Shown piece after piece: positions 59,845 to 64,000 of a stretch of 64,000 nt of DNA. Where the stretch lies: the NCBI RefSeq assembly GCF_900113185.1, contig NZ_FOZD01000001.1:2790001-2854000 (forward strand), written 5' to 3'. Numbering within the stretch: position 1 is the stretch's first letter; every line of letters starts with the position of its first letter. This DNA comes from Agromyces sp. CF514. Its GTDB lineage: Bacteria > Actinomycetota > Actinomycetes > Actinomycetales > Microbacteriaceae. The notes under the pieces were generated by a model. That model did not search any database and was not told the origin of the DNA. It worked only from the letters and a program-made list of their open reading frames with translations. A program made the translations under genes and the position numbers.

Positions 59845-59963
59845 TAGGAGAGGCGGATAGAACGGCACTCCGGACAGAGCCATCTGACGCGCTCGCCGGA
59901 GCCGACAGGAGCCATCGGAATGAGGCACGACAGGCAGTTGGGTGAGGCTAGCTCGTCGGGCAT
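59844..59963 (-). CDS. 39-aa zinc-ribbon protein
   Basis: 39 aa from ATG 59963; TAGATT lies 6 nt upstream (leaderless). N-C-L-S-C-L-I-P and L-C-P-E-C-R give a CxxC...CxxC zinc ribbon in a protein of minimal size. Such ribbons are common on phages and plasmids. It ends in a perfect inverted repeat. Confidence 0.6.
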   Translation of the reverse strand: MPDELASPNCLSCLIPMAPVGSGERVRWLCPECRSIRLS

Positions 59964-60180
59964 CCGAACAATCTAGATTGATAGCTCGCTGGGCCAGTGG
60001 AGACCTGTGGATAGTTCCGTGCCACAAGTGTTTCCACAGCTTCAGTTCGACAGGACTTGGATTCTTCTTTGAGTCTTCAAATTCTTGTTTGACTGCTTTG
60101 CAGAATCTTCTTTCGCGATCTAGGGGCCTCGCACATCTCCCTAGAACACAGGCGACACGCCGTGTCGAGAAGATTTCTTT

Positions 60181-60240
60181 CAACAGAATCGAAATGCTGC
60201 CAACCGAATCCAAACGAATCCGAACGAATCCAAACGCGGT
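60181..60240. repeat. 10-bp helically phased direct repeats
   Basis: C-(A/G)-A-(A/C)-C-GAATC recurs in exact 10-bp register at 60201, 60211 and 60221, with degenerate copies at 60181 and 60231. One copy per helical turn places all on the same DNA face, as in iterons or repressor arrays. No Rep gene is next to it. Confidence 0.7.
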
Positions 60241-60271
60241 CCAACCTTGGACATCTGCCACCCAAAAGAGA

Positions 60272-60294
60272 AGCCCCCTCACATGGAGGGGGCT
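60272..60294. terminator. Hairpin AGCCCCCTC/GAGGGGGCT
   Basis: Perfect 9-bp arms around ACATG. The U-tract (TCTCTTTT) is on the minus-strand side, so it best terminates leftward transcription, although no leftward gene starts between it and 60378. Confidence 0.75.
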
Positions 60295-60378
60295 GTCTCA
60301 CGGGCCGAACGTCGCCCACCGCTAGTAGACTGCGAATCACCACAAAACACATGTTCACTGGCAGATGAGGAGAACGTT

Positions 60379-60651
60379 CTGATTCCAAGTTTCGCACATA
60401 TTCGTCCCGGATCCGGCAATTCAAAGAGCCGAACTGTACTCCCGGGTGACCCCGTTGAAGACCGCGACAACCTGCTGATTGCGGTCGCGGGCCTTGAAGC
60501 CGACAAGCTTCACGTGCCGTTCCACTCCCCGATCTCTCCGGTACCGGATGAGATCACCTGTTCGAACTGCCCTGCCCCTGCTGTCTGGTCTCGTACCGAG
60601 CTGGGAACCGGGTACTACTGCGAGGACTGCGGCACGCTAGATCGCCGCTGA
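60379..60651 (+). CDS. Small zinc-ribbon protein, start uncertain
   Basis: About 90 aa if it starts at CTG 60379, which has GAGGAG 6-7 nt upstream; the only in-frame ATG (60283) lies inside the hairpin. P-G-D-P-V-E-D-R-D-N-L-L and a C-terminal zinc ribbon T-C-S-N-C...Y-Y-C-E-D-C-G are clear. Codon pattern supports coding. A second small ribbon on this element; function unknown. Confidence 0.55.
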   Translation: MIPSFAHIRPGSGNSKSRTVLPGDPVEDRDNLLIAVAGLEADKLHVPFHSPISPVPDEITCSNCPAPAVWSRTELGTGYYCEDCGTLDRR

Positions 60652-60747
60652 GATCGCCCGGGGTGGGTTGCTGATGGTGTGATCGGTGGCCCACCCTTTC
60701 GCATGTCTCGTCGTTGTTGAGACCTCCCCAGCCCATACGCTCTCGAC

Positions 60748-61455
60748 ATGGATGTTGAGTGGGCAGTGGAGCAGCTCGAAAACTATCTGCGTCTCCTAGA
60801 GCGCGTACCGCTCCCACCCGAGGAAGTCAGACCGAATAGGAAGACCCGCCGACGCGGTACAGATGACGAGATTCGACGGAGTGAGCACACCGTGGCCACT
60901 ATCGCCGAGGTGGTGCTTCAAGGCGGGCGACCGCGATGGGTGAACGCGGACTGGGCCGAACGCCTGCTCTGGGAACTGAAGGAGGGCGACAGTGTGCGAG
61001 CCAAGCTGGGGATGGGTGATCCTCCACCCAGCTTCACCGGCAAACAACTCCACCCGTGGGTTTGGGATGCTGCTCAACCACACTGGGAGAGCGGCAATCA
61101 TGACGCGGCGGTCTGGGCCGCAGCGGTCAACGTGAACTCCCGGCTCCAGCAAAAGGTGGGGCGGAGGGACTTGGGCGAAAGCAAGCTGCTTGAACAGGCA
61201 TTCAGCACAAGCGTGCCAGAGGCGGGGAAGCCCAGGCTCCGGCTGTGCGACGATTCCAATCCTGATCTGTTCAAGGACATGCACGTCGGAGCCGCACTGT
61301 TCGGAAAGGGCCTGTACTCGGCCGTTCGGAACACGCTCAACCACGTCGATGCGAGCCAGCACAACATCCGTGAAGCCGAAGCACTTGAAGCGCTCGCAGC
61401 GTTCAGTCTCCTATCCAGGTGGATCGATTCCGCAGACCTCGTCTCCGAATCCTGA
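60748..61455 (+). CDS. TIGR02391 (Ymh) family protein
   Basis: 235 aa from ATG 60748; TACGCT 6 nt upstream (leaderless). Residues about 100-220 match the Hypoth_Ymh domain: L-H-P-W-V-W-D-A-A-Q-P-H-W-E-S-G-N-H-D-A-A-V-W-A-A-A, L-R-L-C-D, and F-G-K-G-L-Y-S-A-V-R-N-T-L-N-H. The family is common on mobile elements and defence islands, with no assigned biochemistry. The N-terminal 95 residues are specific to this branch. Confidence 0.75.
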   Translation: MDVEWAVEQLENYLRLLERVPLPPEEVRPNRKTRRRGTDDEIRRSEHTVATIAEVVLQGGRPRWVNADWAERLLWELKEGDSVRAKLGMGDPPPSFTGKQLHPWVWDAAQPHWESGNHDAAVWAAAVNVNSRLQQKVGRRDLGESKLLEQAFSTSVPEAGKPRLRLCDDSNPDLFKDMHVGAALFGKGLYSAVRNTLNHVDASQHNIREAEALEALAAFSLLSRWIDSADLVSES

Positions 61456-61524
61456 GAGCGGCTTACCAGGCGGCTTGATTCTAATCCTGCGGCGAACGAG
61501 CTTCACTGCTCCCACCACGATGGC

Positions 61525-61617
61525 TCAGACGATGAGCGCTAAGCCGACGATCACGCCTCCGAATGCCGGTGCGCCGTAGTCAACTTCGTGCACCCACTCC
61601 GGTTCCGACTCTCGCAT
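61525..61617 (-). CDS. Short membrane peptide, possibly truncated by an in-frame TGA
   Basis: 30 aa from ATG 61617, four bases after the resolvase stop. E-W-V-H-E-V-D-Y-G-A-P-A-F-G-G-V-I-V-G-L-A-L-I-V then TGA. Read through, the frame continues as A-I-V-V-G-A-V-K-L-V-R-R-R-I-R-I-K, which would complete a membrane helix with a basic inner end. A Trp codon (TGG) changed to TGA would explain this. It may be a pseudogene or a real short peptide. Confidence 0.4.
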   Translation of the reverse strand: MRESEPEWVHEVDYGAPAFGGVIVGLALIV

Positions 61618-61621
61618 GGCC

Positions 61622-62182
61622 TCAGGCCTCTTCCAACGCCCGGTAGATCGTCGGACGGGAGACCTTGAACGCTGCCGCGAGTTCTTGCACGTTCATCTGT
61701 CCGACGTTGTACAGGTGGCGGATGCCGTCCCTGTCCTTCTGAGTCAGCTTGGACTTACGACCGCCGACACGACCCCGGGCCTTAGCCGCTGCCAGACCGT
61801 CACGAGTGCGGCTAACGATCAGATCCCGTTCGAACTGAGCGAACGCGGCGACAATCGAGAAGAAGAGACGCCCCTCGGGCGTGCTCGTGTCGATGTTCTG
61901 CTCAGTCACTTCAAGATTTACGCCCTGCTGCTCCAGCCATGCCGCGATCTCATGCAGATCCTTGGAGCTGCGCCCGAGTCGATCCAGTCGGGTGATCACC
62001 AGAGTGTCACCCTTGCGAAGAATGGTCTTCACCTTGTCCCACTCCGGGCGGCTGCTCTTGGTGCCTGTGTAGAAGTCGATGAATGTCTGATCCGACCCAG
62101 CCTTGGTGAGTGCGTCACGCTGACTGTCCGGGTTCTGGTCGGTGGTCGAAACGCGGCCATAGGAAATGCGCTGAGTGGTCAT
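61622..62182 (-). CDS. Serine recombinase/resolvase
   Basis: 186 aa from ATG 62182; TACACT 6 nt upstream (leaderless). Catalytic Ser in Y-G-R-V-S-T-T-D-Q-N, I-T-R-L-D-R-L-G-R-S, F-E-R-D-L-I, and C-terminal HTH V-Q-E-L-A-A-A-F-K-V-S-R-P-T-I-Y-R. It is full length, of Tn3/Hin type, and could resolve or invert segments on the element. An inverted repeat GTGAA-N10-TTCAC upstream may be part of a res-like site. Confidence 0.93.
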   Translation of the reverse strand: MTTQRISYGRVSTTDQNPDSQRDALTKAGSDQTFIDFYTGTKSSRPEWDKVKTILRKGDTLVITRLDRLGRSSKDLHEIAAWLEQQGVNLEVTEQNIDTSTPEGRLFFSIVAAFAQFERDLIVSRTRDGLAAAKARGRVGGRKSKLTQKDRDGIRHLYNVGQMNVQELAAAFKVSRPTIYRALEEA

Positions 62183-62347
62183 GTTCCGAGTGTAACGAAA
62201 ACGGAGGTTTGTGTGAATAGATTTCGTTCACGGGTTTTGGACGCCAGTTCAGGCCGTTTCTGAGGTCTCAAGAGCGGCGACCGAAAATGATCGTTTACGT
62301 ACGCGGATGTTCTGTTTCAAACTTCGAGGCCACTCCGCTCTGGAGGA

Positions 62348-63271
62348 TCACGAAGTGAGGATTCGACTGATTCCTTCGCGGTAGTGATCGACCCAAGGCT
62401 CTCCAAAATCGATTGAGGCGAGGCAAGCAACAACGATGGCGTGATCAGTCACATTGGCGGGCAATTGTTCTTTGGGTAGTCCCGTCTTCAACAAGTGCCT
62501 TAGGTATCCGGCGAGCCATTTCCCCCGAACAAGGGTGGCCTCCGTTTGACGCGAGTACACCTGCTCCAGGTACGCATCCACGTCGGCAACTCGCGCTTCC
62601 CAACTGCCGTCCGCCACTGTTCGCGACATCGCGTCGAGAAGGTCTTGAGCTGCCTCTTGATCAAGAACGCCGTACTGCTGTTCGTTGATTTTTGACCCTT
62701 GCGAGAATCGGTTGCCTTGAACGGCCCCACAGGCAATCGCAAGCAGCCTCAGGCGAATCCAGTCTCGCCACACCTCTGCCAGGGCGTTGAGCGGACTGCC
62801 CGTAGCGTCTCGAATTGGATCGACCAGTGTGCGTCCGACGCCAAAGGCGTTGCCGACGGCGCGGAACGCATCACCATTCGCGAAGATTTCAGCCTCGACG
62901 TCCGAATGCTTCGTATAGACGACATGGTCGTTCTTCACCAGGCTCCCTGCGAACTCGTCGTCGTCGCGGTCTAGGAAGAACGAAACAGCAACCCGGACTT
63001 CGGCATTTTCCTGGACCAATGCGTTTGATTTCTCGAAGTACTGGTAAAGCGAAAGCGCATGGGCTTTCCCACCCGCTGAGACGCCATCCAACGAAATGCT
63101 CTCTGCAAGCCGAATCGAGTACTTGGGCACCGCTGGTTGTGTGGCTGCATGAACAACGTCGTCATAGAAGGCTCGATCATGACCCACCCCCTCCACGATC
63201 ACCCAAAGACGGGTGCGACCCATTTTCACCCGCTGCCTGAAGGCACGGGCATCTTGTCGCAACTTGCTCAT
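62348..63271 (-). CDS. TOPRIM/DUF4435-like protein, effector half of an ATPase-TOPRIM pair
   Basis: 307 aa; ATG 63271 overlaps the ATPase stop (ATGA). TOPRIM-type motifs: Glu27 in V-I-V-E-G-V-G-H-D-R-A-F-Y, Asp101 and Asp103 in F-F-L-D-R-D-D-D-E-F, and Glu126 in H-S-D-V-E-A-E-I-F. This layout matches DUF4435/AriB-like nucleases of PARIS and OLD-family systems. It probably cleaves nucleic acid when the ATPase releases it on phage infection. The defence role is inferred from architecture, coupling and island context. Confidence 0.72.
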   Translation of the reverse strand: MSKLRQDARAFRQRVKMGRTRLWVIVEGVGHDRAFYDDVVHAATQPAVPKYSIRLAESISLDGVSAGGKAHALSLYQYFEKSNALVQENAEVRVAVSFFLDRDDDEFAGSLVKNDHVVYTKHSDVEAEIFANGDAFRAVGNAFGVGRTLVDPIRDATGSPLNALAEVWRDWIRLRLLAIACGAVQGNRFSQGSKINEQQYGVLDQEAAQDLLDAMSRTVADGSWEARVADVDAYLEQVYSRQTEATLVRGKWLAGYLRHLLKTGLPKEQLPANVTDHAIVVACLASIDFGEPWVDHYREGISRILTS

Positions 63272-64000
63272 AGCTCGAACACATGCTCCTCCGGCACGTC
63301 CACCATCACCTCGGGAGAGTGGGTGGCAAGCAAGAGCTGAGCGCGTGGATTGATCCTGCGCATTGACGCGACGAGCCTTTGCTGCCAGTCCACGTGAAGG
63401 GACAACTCCGGCTCATCGATCATCACGGTAGAGCCACCGACAGCAAGAACCGCCAGCAAGACCTGCAAGAGTTGTTTTTCACCCGATGAGAGGGATGCGA
63501 GCGGAATCTGCTTATCAGCGAGCATCACTTGCAGAGCGTCGGCGCGTTGGCTTAGCACGAGGTGCTTGTTGCCGAGATACATCTCGTCAATTACGGCCTG
63601 CAGCTCAAGCTGCGGGGCAAGAATAGCTTCGACGCGCTCGTAGACCTCCTGAATCTGGGATACCACCATCCGATTCTCGGCGGACTCGTCGTATCGCTTG
63701 AGGAAGTCGGCCCGCCCGACCCTTAGAACGAGCTCTTGCTCTCGTAGGAATCGAGTAACGACCTCGTAAGCCTCGCCGGGGCCGACCACATCGGCACGTT
63801 CGACACCCGCACCCGATGCACCGCCGAACAGCGTCGCGAGCACGGAAGCCAGGCCCTGCTGTTGCACGGCACGAATCTGCGCATTGCTGCGGGCGACATA
63901 ACTCCCCCACACCTGCCGGACTTGCTGAACGAAGCTGCGATCTGGGGAAGGCCGTCCGACCGCCTGTGCACTCGGCGGATATGGGTCGCGGTATCGGTTA
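63268..64000 (-). CDS. AAA/ABC-type ATPase (AAA_15/21-like), N-terminus beyond right edge
   Basis: 243 C-terminal residues visible; the frame is open through base 64000, so Walker A is not seen. Signature L-S-S-G-E-K-Q-L-L-Q-V-L-L, Walker B T-V-M-I-D-E-P-E-L-S-L-H-V-D-W-Q, and H-loop L-L-A-T-H-S-P-E-V are intact. The region before them is helical. It is typical of overcoming-lysogenisation/PARIS AriA-type ATPases. Coupled to the TOPRIM gene by ATGA. Confidence 0.8.
   Translation of the reverse strand, partial: NRYRDPYPPSAQAVGRPSPDRSFVQQVRQVWGSYVARSNAQIRAVQQQGLASVLATLFGGASGAGVERADVVGPGEAYEVVTRFLREQELVLRVGRADFLKRYDESAENRMVVSQIQEVYERVEAILAPQLELQAVIDEMYLGNKHLVLSQRADALQVMLADKQIPLASLSSGEKQLLQVLLAVLAVGGSTVMIDEPELSLHVDWQQRLVASMRRINPRAQLLLATHSPEVMVDVPEEHVFEL

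Larger units (their letters stand above)
59964..60378. other. 415-bp lower-GC non-coding region with repeats and a terminator
   Basis: No gene is supported. The region is T-rich on the plus strand at 60055-60115, holds the phased repeats at 60181-60240 and the hairpin at 60272-60294, and ends in the GAGGAG ribosome-site-like stretch before the next small gene. It may be a regulatory or replication region of the element. Confidence 0.5.

Noticed and set aside
60181..60240. Plasmid replication origin
   Set aside because: The phased repeats look like iterons, but no replication initiator gene is visible nearby.
59752..60282. 176-codon minus-strand frame across the island's intergenic region
   Set aside because: Covers the terminator and repeats, has odd composition, and the leaderless 39-aa zinc-ribbon frame fits better there.

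Overview
The window is very GC-rich actinobacterial chromosome, most likely from a Microbacteriaceae genus close to Agromyces. Three things suggest this. The core block runs in the order nadK-recN-pyrG-NUDIX-xerD-parA-scpA-scpB-rluB-tyrA-cmk-der, the octamer CGGATGCC/GGCATCCG is abundant, and many genes appear leaderless: a TANNNT-type -10 hexamer sits 6-8 nt before the start codon with no ribosome binding site.

Layout. 1-13.4 kb: envelope and stress genes (YihY-type membrane protein, transglycosylase-like secreted protein, Na+/H+ antiporter, msrB-msrA, flavin reductase, two tandem ferritin-like proteins, lone ABC ATPase, bile-acid-type symporter), ending in a PadR - ABC1 kinase - secretory lipase operon. 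13.4-22 kb: amine oxidase, a stand-alone AlaRS catalytic fragment, an AsnC regulator facing an EamA exporter, GH114-like lipoprotein, deaminase, diacylglycerol-kinase-like protein. 22-27 kb: a MarR locus and a van-like module (VanR/VanS-type two-component system divergent from a VanY-type D,D-carboxypeptidase and VanZ). 27-30 kb: a large secreted beta-helix protein with a duplicated module and a Thr-Pro linker.

30-42.5 kb is accessory: two CPBP proteases, Dps, a PNPOx-family protein, a decayed flavodoxin gene beside a short-chain dehydrogenase remnant, and a run of small lipoprotein and hypothetical genes between two 106-bp direct repeats, close to tRNA-Pro(GGG). 42.5-45.2 kb holds a MarR-controlled locus and a GNAT acetyltransferase. 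45.3-58.3 kb is the conserved housekeeping block on the minus strand. It is tightly packed with 4-17 bp overlaps and covers ribosome assembly (Der, RluB), chromosome segregation and dimer resolution (ParA, ScpA, ScpB, XerD), DNA repair (RecN) and nucleotide, NAD and tyrosine metabolism.

58.3 kb to the right edge is a mobile element beside nadK with visibly lower GC. It carries a phage-type tyrosine integrase, a decayed resolvase, tiny zinc-ribbon genes, helically phased 10-bp repeats, a TIGR02391 (Ymh) protein, an intact serine resolvase, and a translationally coupled AAA ATPase + TOPRIM/DUF4435-like pair. That pair resembles the PARIS/OLD class of anti-phage systems and is the strongest candidate for an interesting system here; the ATPase runs off the right edge.
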